A stretch of DNA of 64,000 nucleotides from Veillonella denticariosi JCM 15641 (GTDB taxonomy: Bacteria; Bacillota; Negativicutes; Veillonellales; Veillonellaceae): the NCBI RefSeq assembly GCF_002959855.1, contig NZ_PPDB01000004.1, positions 33,097 through 97,096 on the forward strand. Reading direction: 5' to 3'. Shown here piece by piece: positions 27,113-37,000 of the stretch (its first letter is position 1; every line of letters begins with the position of its first letter). The notes under the pieces are model-generated. The model was not told the origin of the DNA. It saw only the letters and a list, made by a program, of their open reading frames with translations, and did not search any database. A program made the translations under genes and the position numbers.

Positions 27113-27132
27113 TATATTGCATACAATTTTGT

Positions 27133-27161
27133 TTGAAAAAAACGTTATAATTTAGTATACT
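27133..27161 (+). promoter_or_regulatory. promoter of the small exported protein and S55 gene
   Basis: TTGAAA (27133-27138), 17-base spacer, TATACT (27156-27161). A further TATAAT lies at 27146-27151. Confidence 0.65.
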
Positions 27162-27199
27162 ATACGTACATAACTAATTTTGTAAAAGGAGGGATCGTT

Positions 27200-27484
27200 A
27201 TGAAAAGAGTCACATTAGCCTTAGCAGCGCTAGGTGTATTAGGTGTTACATCTGTAATGGCGGCCCCTGTATCATACCAAAGTGTATTAACAGGTAAGGT
27301 GGCTTCTGTTGTTTCCGTTGGTTCCCCTGTAACTGAAGGGCAAACCTTGGTAACCGTAGAAACCTTAGCAGGACCTATGGCGGCTGCTAAATCTACTGTA
27401 AATGGTACTGTATCGGCGGTTAATGTTACAGTGGGTTCAGACGTTTCTCGTGATCAAATCGTTGTCACTGTAGAAAGTAAATAA
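27200..27484 (+). CDS. small exported biotinyl/lipoyl-like barrel protein without the acceptor lysine
   Basis: A 94-residue protein: signal peptide (cleavage after VMAA) and about 70 residues in the pattern of a biotinyl/lipoyl half-barrel (LTGKVASVVSVGSPVTEGQTLVTVET ... NGTVSAVNVTVGSDVSRDQIVVTVE, given in parts). At the position of the biotin acceptor motif (A/V-M-K-M) it reads LAGPM, so it cannot be biotinylated in the usual way. Exported and tiny, it is more like an isolated HlyD-type barrel. AGGAGG lies 7 bases upstream. Function unknown; the next gene follows by 13 bases. Confidence 0.75.
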   Translation: MKRVTLALAALGVLGVTSVMAAPVSYQSVLTGKVASVVSVGSPVTEGQTLVTVETLAGPMAAAKSTVNGTVSAVNVTVGSDVSRDQIVVTVESK

Positions 27485-27497
27485 AGGAGAGAAAGGA

Positions 27498-29534
27498 ATG
27501 ACGTTTTCTCATTCTTGGCGTCGGTATAGAAAAGCGATACTGGCGCTTTTCTTCTGTACCTCTCTTAGCGTAGCGCAGGCTGTCGATTTTATGCCTGTCA
27601 ATGATGTAGAGACGGGAATGGAAGGAATTGCAAAAACTGTAATTGTAGGGGATACTATTTCGACCTTTGATGTAAAGGTGCTTGGTGTTATGAAGGATAA
27701 GGGGCCTTCAGGACATCTTATTCTGGCAAAATTCTCGGGGCCTGTCATGGAACAGACGGGCGGTATTGCTCATGGTATGAGCGGTAGTCCCGTGTATATA
27801 AACGGGAAACTCGTCGGCGCCGTTGCATACGGTTGGGGCTTTGCGGACGGTACGGTTGGCATGATTACGCCAATCGAGGATATGGTGAAACTTTGGAATA
27901 TCCCGTATGAGAAAAATCTGTCTAATACATGGGATGATAAGCAGCTGATTCCTTTAGGCACACCGTTAATGGCGTATGGTTTTGATGCGGCATCCATGAA
28001 CTATTTCAAATCCAAGTTGCCTCAATATAAGTATGAAACCTATGATACGGCCAGCGCTAGCGGTGATGATATAGAAAAACCTTTGGAAGCAGGCGGCTCT
28101 GTAGCGGCGTTACTTGTTGACGGAGATCTTAAACTCGGTGCTATCGGAACCGTAACGTATGTAGATGGCGAAAAGGTTGTCGCTTTCGGACATCCGTTCT
28201 TGAAACACGGCTCATCGAACTACTTCATGCATAATGCCAGCATCTTTACGGTTGTAAAAAGTTATGATTCCGCTTTCAAATTGGGATCCATGGGACGTGA
28301 AGTCGGATCTGTTACAGAGGATCGGGGGGCCGGTATTGCCGGCGTATCCGGTGTGATTGCACATGGTATTCCGATGCGATTCCATCTGAAAGATACCGAT
28401 ATGGGCCGTGATAAGACGAGCTCCGTTAAGGTTATCGAAGATAGGGATATGACGCCGACCTTAGCGGCTACATCCTTATATAATATGTTGAATAAAACAG
28501 TGGATCGTAGCGGTTCGGGTACTGCGAAAATTACCTATACGATTACCCCGAAGGGAAAGGAACATAAGCCGTTTACACGAACGAATATGTTCTATAGTTC
28601 CGAATCCATCAGTGAGAAGACGGTTGATGAATTTTATAATGTTATTGACGTACTTATGAATAACCGTTTTATCAACTATGAAATTACGGATATTTCTGTA
28701 GAGACAGAGGTAACGCAAGATAAGAAAACGGCAAAACTTGTTGATGCATCCGCGTCCTCCACAATCGTGTCCCCTGGTGATACCATTGTGGTAGATGTAA
28801 CATTGGAACCGTTCCGCGGAGAAAAGGTCGTAAAGGAAATTTTCTTTAAAGTTCCTGAAGATCAAGCGATAGGTAAATATACGCTTGAAGTTCGCGGCGG
28901 CGGTGAAATTCCATTGCCATATGTTTTGGAAAAACAGAAATATAATTTAACGGATGAAATTTTACGTCGTTTGAAAGTTTACAAAGATTTCAATGATCTC
29001 TTTGATGAATTGCAAAAGACGGATACAAACAATCAAATTGTTGTGGAATTCCTGGAAGACGGTATAAGCCTTGTTAATGAAGAGGGCACTAAATCCGTCA
29101 AGAAGGCGAAGCTTAAAGATGTTGAAACCAATCCTATGCCGGGTGATGTGAAGAAAAAGAAATCAAAAGAAGATATCGGCGATGGCAAGGATGATGATAA
29201 GAAGATAGAAAAAACGGCTGTCGATACGGACTATATCGTAGAAGGTGACGGCCAGTTCACCATCCAGGTCATGAAACCGGCCGATCGGGATAAAGCTTTG
29301 GCAAAACGTGCAAAAGAGGTAAAAGCACAGATTAAGATGGAACATAAGCTGGACCTTGAGGATGCATCTAAAAAAGGCAAAAATGCGAAGAAAGATGCAA
29401 AATCCAATGGTAAAGAGGATGTAAAACCCGATACTAAAAAAGATGCAAAACCGGATACCCAGAAAGAGGATAAATCTGACAGTAGTGGCGATGCTCAACA
29501 GGAACATGAAACAACAACAAATCCGGCTGAATAA
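27498..29534 (+). CDS. SpoIVB-type S55 peptidase domain protein, exported
   Basis: A 678-residue protein with a signal peptide (cut after VAQA) and an S55/SpoIVB-like domain: GGIAHGMSGSPVYI (His92, Ser97), GKLVGAVAYGWGF and VVAFGHPFLKHGSSNYF. In spore formers SpoIVB cleaves SpoIVFA to activate pro-sigma-K; there is no sign of a sporulation locus here, so the fold must serve another envelope role. The last ~120 residues are Lys/Asp-rich low complexity. It is 13 bases after the biotinyl-like gene and 33 bases before mlaE, hinting at a shared transcript with the Mla genes. Substrate unknown. Confidence 0.78.
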   Translation: MTFSHSWRRYRKAILALFFCTSLSVAQAVDFMPVNDVETGMEGIAKTVIVGDTISTFDVKVLGVMKDKGPSGHLILAKFSGPVMEQTGGIAHGMSGSPVYINGKLVGAVAYGWGFADGTVGMITPIEDMVKLWNIPYEKNLSNTWDDKQLIPLGTPLMAYGFDAASMNYFKSKLPQYKYETYDTASASGDDIEKPLEAGGSVAALLVDGDLKLGAIGTVTYVDGEKVVAFGHPFLKHGSSNYFMHNASIFTVVKSYDSAFKLGSMGREVGSVTEDRGAGIAGVSGVIAHGIPMRFHLKDTDMGRDKTSSVKVIEDRDMTPTLAATSLYNMLNKTVDRSGSGTAKITYTITPKGKEHKPFTRTNMFYSSESISEKTVDEFYNVIDVLMNNRFINYEITDISVETEVTQDKKTAKLVDASASSTIVSPGDTIVVDVTLEPFRGEKVVKEIFFKVPEDQAIGKYTLEVRGGGEIPLPYVLEKQKYNLTDEILRRLKVYKDFNDLFDELQKTDTNNQIVVEFLEDGISLVNEEGTKSVKKAKLKDVETNPMPGDVKKKKSKEDIGDGKDDDKKIEKTAVDTDYIVEGDGQFTIQVMKPADRDKALAKRAKEVKAQIKMEHKLDLEDASKKGKNAKKDAKSNGKEDVKPDTKKDAKPDTQKEDKSDSSGDAQQEHETTTNPAE

Positions 29535-29567
29535 AAACCGTGATACAGGGAAAGGGGCTGAATCGGT

Positions 29568-30329
29568 TTGACCTGGCTTGAAGCAATCGGTCGGTCCGTT
29601 ATGGATCGACTGTCTCAAATGGGCAGTGCCACACTTTTGGTATGGCAGACTATTAAACAATTGAAAATGCTTAACCTATGGCATGTATTCCAACAGATGT
29701 CCCATTTGGGTGTTGATTCGCTGCCCATCATCAGCCTCACACTGCTATTTGCAGGTGCCGTTATGACGTTGCAGATTACAGATGTCCTGGTTAAATACGG
29801 TGCTCAAGGTACTGTAGGGGGGCTCATGGCCGTAGCTATGGGCCGTGAATTAGGACCTATCCTTGTCGGTGTCGTGTTGGCCGGTCGTGTTGGGGCCGCT
29901 ATAACGGCTGAAATCGGTACGATGAAGGTCACCGAGCAAATCGATGCGCTGCGCGTAATGGCCGTTGATCCTATCGGATACTTAGTGGTGCCTCGTGTCG
30001 TGGCTTGTATGATTATGGTACCTATTCTGGCTTTTTACGGTATCGTTATCGGCATTGCCGGAGGTTATTTTGTGGCTACCGTTATCAAAGGTTTGGCTCC
30101 GGCAACTTACATGGATTCAATCCAGATGTTTTCAACTATTTCCGACTTTACATTGGGGCTGATAAAATCCAGTGTGTTTGGCGCCGTTATCGCTTTGGTG
30201 GGCGCATATAAGGGGATGGAGACGAAAATGGGTGCCGAAGCGGTAGGTTTTTCTACGACCAGTTCGGTAGTGACCAGTATCATTTTAATCTTTGTGTTGA
30301 ATTACTTTTTATCCACCTTGTTATACTAG
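29568..30329 (+). CDS. mlaE: phospholipid ABC transporter permease MlaE
   Basis: Integral membrane subunit of the Mla phospholipid transporter. The 253-residue protein has the MlaE/Ttg2B signatures (GAVMTLQ, GRELGPILVGVVLAGRVGAAITAEIGTMKVTEQIDALRVM, then PR then FYGIVIGIAGGYFV). Start is TTG 29568 with AAAGGGG upstream. It heads an mlaE-mlaF-mlaD set with MlaF 20 bases on. MlaA, MlaB and MlaC are not in the window; published work on Veillonella parvula describes a minimal Mla system lacking these. Confidence 0.95.
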   Translation: MTWLEAIGRSVMDRLSQMGSATLLVWQTIKQLKMLNLWHVFQQMSHLGVDSLPIISLTLLFAGAVMTLQITDVLVKYGAQGTVGGLMAVAMGRELGPILVGVVLAGRVGAAITAEIGTMKVTEQIDALRVMAVDPIGYLVVPRVVACMIMVPILAFYGIVIGIAGGYFVATVIKGLAPATYMDSIQMFSTISDFTLGLIKSSVFGAVIALVGAYKGMETKMGAEAVGFSTTSSVVTSIILIFVLNYFLSTLLY

Positions 30330-30349
30330 TCGAGGCGATAGAGGCTTAT

Positions 30350-31105
30350 ATGATTGAATTACGTAATGTTGTAGTCGCCTATGATACACGGGTGATTTTG
30401 GATTCCATAAATTTGACTATCTTAGATGGGGAAACATTGGTCATTCTAGGTGGCAGCGGCAGTGGTAAAAGTACGCTGCTGAGACTCCTGATTGGCCTAC
30501 AGAAACCTACATCGGGTCAAATTATTGTAGACGGCACGGATATTACAACGTTATCCGAAGAAGAATTTAATACGGTACGCAGAAAGATGGGCATGGTATT
30601 TCAATATTCCGCACTTTTCGACTCTATGTCGGTTGGTGAGAATGTAGCGTTCGGACTGCGGCAGCATACGCATTTACCGGAGGAAGATATACGGCGGATA
30701 GTGTCGGAACGTCTTGACTGGGTAGGCTTAAAGGGGTATGAAAAGTATATGCCGAATGAATTGTCCGGCGGTATGAAAAAACGGGTCAGCCTGGCTCGCG
30801 CTATCGCCTTGGATCCGAAATTGATTCTCTATGATGAACCGTCATCAGGGTTGGATCCCATTACATCAGGGACAATCAGTATGTTAATTAAAGGGATGCA
30901 GGAACGATTGGGGTGTACTTCGGTAGTGGTGACGCATGATATGAATGCGGCTTTCTATGTGGCTAATCGCATAGCACTATTGGATAAGGGGAAATTTGTG
31001 GAGATTTCTGATACAATAGACTTTAAGAATTCTTCAAATCAAAAAGTACAACAGTTTATTCATGGCGAAGCAGAACCGATTCATGTGTCTGCGATGGGAG
31101 ATTGA
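30350..31105 (+). CDS. mlaF: phospholipid ABC transporter ATPase MlaF
   Basis: ATPase subunit of the Mla transporter, 251 residues. Walker A LGGSGSGKST (about 33-42), Q-loop VFQYSALFDSMSV, signature LSGGMKKRVSLARA, Walker B LILYDEPSSGLDP, and the switch histidine in VVTHDM. The KKR form of the signature and FDSM are characteristic of MlaF. Overlaps or abuts mlaD (the mlaF stop is at 31103-31105 and the mlaD ATG at 31108). Confidence 0.96.
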   Translation: MIELRNVVVAYDTRVILDSINLTILDGETLVILGGSGSGKSTLLRLLIGLQKPTSGQIIVDGTDITTLSEEEFNTVRRKMGMVFQYSALFDSMSVGENVAFGLRQHTHLPEEDIRRIVSERLDWVGLKGYEKYMPNELSGGMKKRVSLARAIALDPKLILYDEPSSGLDPITSGTISMLIKGMQERLGCTSVVVTHDMNAAFYVANRIALLDKGKFVEISDTIDFKNSSNQKVQQFIHGEAEPIHVSAMGD

Positions 31106-31107
31106 TA

Positions 31108-32367
31108 ATGAAGTGGACGACGGAGGCGAAAGTTGGGGCTTTCACAATCATAGGGATTGCATTATTTATTGCAGGAATCCTTTTTGTGGGGCGTATCGAT
31201 ATATGGGCGAAGCCGCAGATGACCATTACCGGTGATTTTGAGCAGGTTAACGGTTTAAAAAACGGTAATCAGGTTAAATATTCGGGCGTTACCATCGGTA
31301 CCGTTTCAGATATTGAAATTACACCGCGCGGTGTCGTGGTAAAAATGAAAATTGATGAATCCACACAGATTCCGAGTGATTCAACCTTCAGCTTGGGGGC
31401 GGATGGCTTCCTGGGGGATAAATATATTCAGATTTCTCCGGGCACATCCAAGGTGTATTTACAAAATGGCGATACCGTTCGCGGGGAAGGTAGCGATGCT
31501 GTAGATAAGGCTATGCGAAGTGCTCAGAAATTGATGGACGGTACAGAAAAGATGTTGCAGTCTATCAACAATATTATCGGCGACCCGGCGACGCAAGGTG
31601 CATTAAAACATTCTTTGCAGTCGACAGCGGTTATGGCGGATAATGCAGTAGCTATCACGCAGAATATGGCGGATGCTACGGCTCAGCTTAATGCAGCGGC
31701 GCAGCAGTTTAATTCGGATGGCAATGCAGGTAATGATATGCGTGCTATTTTGACGAATTTAAAACAGACTACAGAACGTGTGGATCATATGGCTCGTTCC
31801 ATGGAATCCACCGTGACGGACCCGAAGGCGCAAGAGAATATTCGGGAAACATTGCATAATACGGCTCAGATTTCGGCTCGTGTCAATAAATTGATGGGCG
31901 GAAAGCCATATCAATCTGAAGCATCCGTTAATGACACGGAAGGTGTTGAGGTTGAAAAAAAACATTCCACTAAGATTGAGCCATCCATAGATGCGTTATA
32001 TAATACAAATGACAATGAATTCCGCATCAACGGTCGAATTCGCGCTTTCAATGATAAAGGCATGGCCGAGTTTGGACTATCCAATATCGGAGACGGCACG
32101 AAATTCGATCTGAATGCAGGTAAATTCATCAATTCTAAATGGTTGGTACGAGGTGGTATTTTTGAAAGTGAACTCGGACTCGGTGTAGATTATAATTTGC
32201 GCGGTCCGGTATCCTTGTCCGCAGCCATGTATGATTTAAATCATCGAAAATACCGTATTCGTAGTGATATACGTTTACATAAAGATACATACGGTGTCAT
32301 TCAAATGACCCGACCGTTCGGCTCTACGAACGGGGGTACCTATTTCGGTATTAAACAAGTATTCTAG
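31108..32367 (+). CDS. mlaD: MlaD: MCE protein with helical bridge and C-terminal barrel-like domain
   Basis: A 419-residue protein, about twice the length of E. coli MlaD. It has an N-terminal membrane anchor, one MCE domain (about 38-115, NGLKNGNQVKYSGVTIGTV, LGADGFLGDKYIQI), a long helical stretch (about 130-265) and a beta-rich C-terminal part (about 280-419) with alternating residues, ending in YFGIKQVF, the aromatic C-terminus of an outer-membrane barrel. Published work on V. parvula proposes that such MlaD spans from the inner to the outer membrane. ATG 31108 has GGGAG 9 bases upstream. Confidence 0.93.
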   Translation: MKWTTEAKVGAFTIIGIALFIAGILFVGRIDIWAKPQMTITGDFEQVNGLKNGNQVKYSGVTIGTVSDIEITPRGVVVKMKIDESTQIPSDSTFSLGADGFLGDKYIQISPGTSKVYLQNGDTVRGEGSDAVDKAMRSAQKLMDGTEKMLQSINNIIGDPATQGALKHSLQSTAVMADNAVAITQNMADATAQLNAAAQQFNSDGNAGNDMRAILTNLKQTTERVDHMARSMESTVTDPKAQENIRETLHNTAQISARVNKLMGGKPYQSEASVNDTEGVEVEKKHSTKIEPSIDALYNTNDNEFRINGRIRAFNDKGMAEFGLSNIGDGTKFDLNAGKFINSKWLVRGGIFESELGLGVDYNLRGPVSLSAAMYDLNHRKYRIRSDIRLHKDTYGVIQMTRPFGSTNGGTYFGIKQVF

Positions 32368-32390
32368 CTAATACATTGGAGGTACATATT

Positions 32391-33851
32391 ATGAATAATA
32401 AGGCTCTTTCCTTAGCCGTATTACTTTCTTTGGTTACAACAGGAGCATTTGCTGCTGATGTGGTTACAACATCTGTAAATAACGGCGACCAATTGAGTAA
32501 ATATCAAAAAGAAGCAATCCAATTGACACAACAACAATTGGCTCAGAAGTCGGCTCAAGACAGTAAGACCTTTGAAAATTCATTGGCTCTAAATGAAGCG
32601 CGCACTGTTGATTTAGCATTGGCTAATAACCGTACGGCTAAACAGTCCATGTGGGGTTATAAGGCGGCTAAATCCAATGTCAGCCAGGTAGCGGCAGGTA
32701 AAAATCCTACGGTTTCTTATGGCTGGAGTGCACAGAAGGCCGGTGGTGATGCAGGCAGCAGTAAGACCGGCAATCATAACTTCTCCATTTCTGCACCTGT
32801 ATTCAGCCCCGAACTTGATGCGAACATTGACTCCGCCCGTTATGCCCGCGAAGGATCCGGCGCAAGCTACGAAGAAGCATTACAACAGGCAAAATACGAT
32901 GCCATCAGTGGATACTATACATTGATTATGAATCGTAATTTGGTAGATGTAGCTCAACAATCCGTAAAGGATTATCAAGGTCATGTTGATAATGTACAGG
33001 CACAATATAAAGTAGGCATAGTAGCAAGCTCCGACGTATTAGCTGCCAATACAAATCTGGCTGATTCTCAAACCAGTCTTGTGAAAGCACAGAACAAAGC
33101 CAACTTGTCCGAAGCACAACTCAACAATGTCATCGGATATCCGGTACAGACACATATTGATACGGCGGAGCACGATTTACAATATAAACCGTACAATGTC
33201 ACATTAGAGCAGGCAAAAGCATATGCTATGCTACATCGTTCCTCACTTGTTAAGTCCGCATTGGATGTAAAATCTGCGGAAGAATCGGTTCGGGCGGCAA
33301 AGGCCGGGTATATGCCTACCGTTTCTGTGAGTGCAGGTCGTGGATATGGTGATACGGACGGTTACTTCGGTACGAGCAATAAATCCTGGACTGTTGGGGC
33401 TAAGGCATCATGGAATATCTGGGATGGCGGTGTTACGCAGAACAGCGTAAATAAGGCTAAATCTCAGTTAGAACAAGCTAAAGAGGCTAATTTGGCCGCA
33501 GTTGACTCGGTTCTCCTAGCAGTACAAGAGGCATACTTGAATTTACGCTCCGCAGAGCAAACAATTCAAAGTACGCAAACTGCGGTGGCACAAGGTACAG
33601 AAAACTTCCGTATCGCTAGATTGCGTTACAGTGCAGGTGTGGGTACAAACCTTGATGTATTGGATGCGGAAACTAAATTGACTGAGGCCCGCAATAACTA
33701 TGTACAAGCATTGTATAACTACAATGTAAGTATTGCTGCATTAGAACATCTTACCGGGGTGCCTTTGGATACGCCTGTCGGTCAAGGTGCGGATGTTATT
33801 GCCGGTAGTGGTGCTGTTGAACAATTGGCGCAGTTAAGCGGTAATCAATAA
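32391..33851 (+). CDS. tolC: TolC-family outer-membrane efflux protein
   Basis: A 486-residue protein with signal peptide (cut after TGAFA) and two OEP repeats: paired long helices with strands (about 65-270 and 275-470), the second containing SAGRGYGDTDGYFG and the third part RLRYSAGVGTNLDVLDAETKLTEARNNYVQALYNYNVS, a standard TolC/OEP signature. Trimers form the outer-membrane duct of tripartite efflux pumps or type I secretion. No pump gene is next to it; location between mlaD and tamB suggests housekeeping envelope use. ATG 32391 has GGAGG 8 bases upstream. Confidence 0.92.
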   Translation: MNNKALSLAVLLSLVTTGAFAADVVTTSVNNGDQLSKYQKEAIQLTQQQLAQKSAQDSKTFENSLALNEARTVDLALANNRTAKQSMWGYKAAKSNVSQVAAGKNPTVSYGWSAQKAGGDAGSSKTGNHNFSISAPVFSPELDANIDSARYAREGSGASYEEALQQAKYDAISGYYTLIMNRNLVDVAQQSVKDYQGHVDNVQAQYKVGIVASSDVLAANTNLADSQTSLVKAQNKANLSEAQLNNVIGYPVQTHIDTAEHDLQYKPYNVTLEQAKAYAMLHRSSLVKSALDVKSAEESVRAAKAGYMPTVSVSAGRGYGDTDGYFGTSNKSWTVGAKASWNIWDGGVTQNSVNKAKSQLEQAKEANLAAVDSVLLAVQEAYLNLRSAEQTIQSTQTAVAQGTENFRIARLRYSAGVGTNLDVLDAETKLTEARNNYVQALYNYNVSIAALEHLTGVPLDTPVGQGADVIAGSGAVEQLAQLSGNQ

Positions 33852-33872
33852 TTACAGAACATAATCTTAATC

Positions 33873-33901
33873 AAAAAAGGCGACTGGCGTCGCCTTTTTT
33901 T
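33873..33901. terminator. intrinsic terminator after tolC
   Basis: A6-GGCGAC, loop TGGC, GTCGCC-T7: a symmetric hairpin flanked by A and T runs. The following 180 bases before tamB are AT-rich with only weak promoter-like boxes. Confidence 0.92.
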
Positions 33902-34078
33902 ATGCGTATTAATTGTTGAAACATATTTTTAACATTTCCGGATACGCTTTTTGAGCGGCAGAAAAAAAGTTCATTAGTTTTATAAAATTTATTTTAAAAA
34001 TCTGTAGTTATTGCTATGATTATGGTAAGATATAGTATATATTTACAGTTTATTCATAATCGATGTGGGAGCAGCATC

Positions 34079-37000
34079 ATGACGCGAAAAAAATGTTGCC
34101 TTATAGGGGCGGCTATTCTTGGATTATCATGCGGTATAGGGTCCAGCATTAATCCTATCGCTCAAACCTATGTGGCGCCGATGGTTAAGGAACAAGTGAA
34201 TACAGCCATCAATGGATCTGTTGATTATGATTCTCTCCGTATTAATTGGAATGGCGATATAATTCTTACAGATGTGGTGATTCGTGATACAGAGGGGCAT
34301 CTCGTAGGAACCGCACCTGAAATAGCGGTGGGTGTAAAGCTATCGTCTCTACCGGGTCTCATCAGTGGAAACAGATCGGGGGCAGATGCCATTTCATCGG
34401 TCTCTGTTGAACGGCCTGATTTACACATTTGGCAATTGGCAGACGGGTCCTGGAGTGTAACGAAGCTTATTAAACCTTCAGATCCTAATGAGCAAAAATC
34501 GTTTGAAGGGGATATCAATGTGGATGAGGGTACAGTTGCTTTGCGTATGCAAGATGGTACCAGGCATGTTGTAAATAACTTGAACGGATCTGTAGCACTC
34601 GATACAAATTCACTGTCCAAAGGGGCTTTCACAGGGAGTCTTGACGGATCGGCCGTTCAGATTAACGGATCTGTCGATATGAATGATTTCACCAATTTTG
34701 AGTTTTATGCACAATCGGATTCCGTTGATGTGTCGGGACTCATGAATTTTGTTCCTTTAGGAAATGATATATCCGTTAAAAAAGGTACGCTACAGGATTT
34801 ACATGTAAATGTGAAATGTGAAGACGGCAAATATATTATGTCCGGCAATGTGAAATTCAAGGGGCTGGAAGGGACTTATAAACGAGGAAATACGATATAC
34901 ACCATTACCGATGGTAACGGTCGTATTATGCTGAACCATAATCAGATCGTCATTGCTCAAAGCTCCTGGCGTGTTAATGATCAGGTTGCCAAGGTGAACG
35001 GACTTATTACATTGGGGGATAATGAGGAATATTTAAATCTTAATGTCGTTGCTGATAAGGTTGATGTAGCTACGCTTACAGATTCCGGTATTACGGGAAC
35101 TGTAGGCGGACGTGCCCATATCGGCGGTACGACGGTGTCTCCTTATGTATCCGCAACGGTGGCAAGCAGCGGTTTATCGTATGGCGATTATCATGTGGAT
35201 CGTGCTCAAGGTGATATCGTATATGACAATGGTCGTGTTAAAGTATCCGATATAACGTTGTTCGCCGGTACAGGTAGTGCGAAGGTTAACGGGCAGTATA
35301 TGATTGATGACGGTTCCTTCACCGCCGATATAAAGGCTCATGCATTACCGCTGGATGCTTTTACCCAAAATATGAATCATCCGATAGGGGGATCTGCTGA
35401 CGGGGACATACGTCTAGTCGGTAAAAATAATGCGTTAACGGATCTTGTGGGGCATGTGGAAGGTCAACAGATTTCGATGCGCGGTATCGTACTGGATTCT
35501 GTGAAAGCGGACTTGTCTCAAACGGGTGATAAAACTAATGTTGTCGCCGTAGGTAAGATGGGCGACGGTACGCTGAGCGGTTACGGATATATAGAAAACG
35601 GTCAGGTGCAGGCGACTGTTTCCGGTAATGCTCTGCCGTTGACGTCTTTGAGCTCGATAATCGGAGCAGCGGATGTGGACGGTACATTGTCCACGTCGAT
35701 TAATGTGCAGGGCGATTTGAATAACCCGCATGTAACAGGCAATATATGGGGACAGGAAGTCCATTACAAAGGTTCCCGATATAATGATATTCATAGTGAT
35801 TTGGAGTTGAATAATCATGTGTTAACTCTAAAAAATGGACATATCGGTGATGGAAACGGAGGTTTTGATGTATCCGGTCAATATCATCTTGATACGGATG
35901 CCATTGATATCACGGCTGTTGCAAGGGCGGTACGCATTGAAAATGCAATTCGTCCATTTACGGATTTACCGATAACCGGCTGGTTTGAGTCTGATAATCA
36001 TATTACAGGCACTATGGCGAACCCTATTGTTGAAGGTCGTGCGCATTTATGGGACGGTTCGGCTTACGGTAAGCTAGTGACAAATGCCTTTGTTAAGTAT
36101 AGCTATGCGAACGATAGTTTGCGATTATATCGGTTCGATGTGGAAGGATATGGTGCAATAATTACCGGTGGCGGTACTGTAGCGAAGGATGCTATTGATA
36201 TAAGCTTTGAAGGTAACAATATCGATATGGGCCGATTGCTCATCAATAGCGATATAGATATACAAGGACTCGTATCCGGACGCGGAACTGTTCGTGGATC
36301 AATGGATAATCCTCAACTCAATGCCTATGTGGAGTCGAATGCGTTGGTTCTTAATGGGGAGGCGTTATCGGATATTCACGGTCAACTTTATGCGGACAAA
36401 TCGGTTGTGAATTTGCAAAATTTTACTTTTGCGGAGAATACCGGCGGTCGTTATGTAGCGAGCGGAGGCATGCGACTTGACGGTACTAAGTCTTTGTTCG
36501 GAGCATTGAATGTAGAAAATGGCGGTGTTAATAATTTATTGACATTGTTGGATAAGAAAAATGAGCATCTTGACGGAAGACTTAATGGTTCCGTTGAACT
36601 GGGGGGGACTTATGATAACCCTAGCGTTCATGTACAAGGTACGATTGACGATGTAAGTATTGATAAAACCGTCGTAGGTGATGCGTCGATTGATGCGAGT
36701 CTGGCAAATCGGAAGTTTGACGTTAAGACCCTTAAATTGCCTGTTAATGATGGCCTCATTGCGATGGGCGGCACTATGGATCTGGATGGAATCGCCAATA
36801 TGCAGGTTGCCTTAAAAAATGTCGATATCAAACCATTTTTGCCGTTGATCGGTAAGGACATCAATGCGACCGGTAATGTAACGGGCGTATTAAATATGAC
36901 AGGGGAAACAAAAAATCCGAAGGTGGAATTGTCAGCTGCTATTGAAGACGGTTCGTACAACGGTATAGCGATTGACCAGGGGTTTGCTCTTGCCACCATG

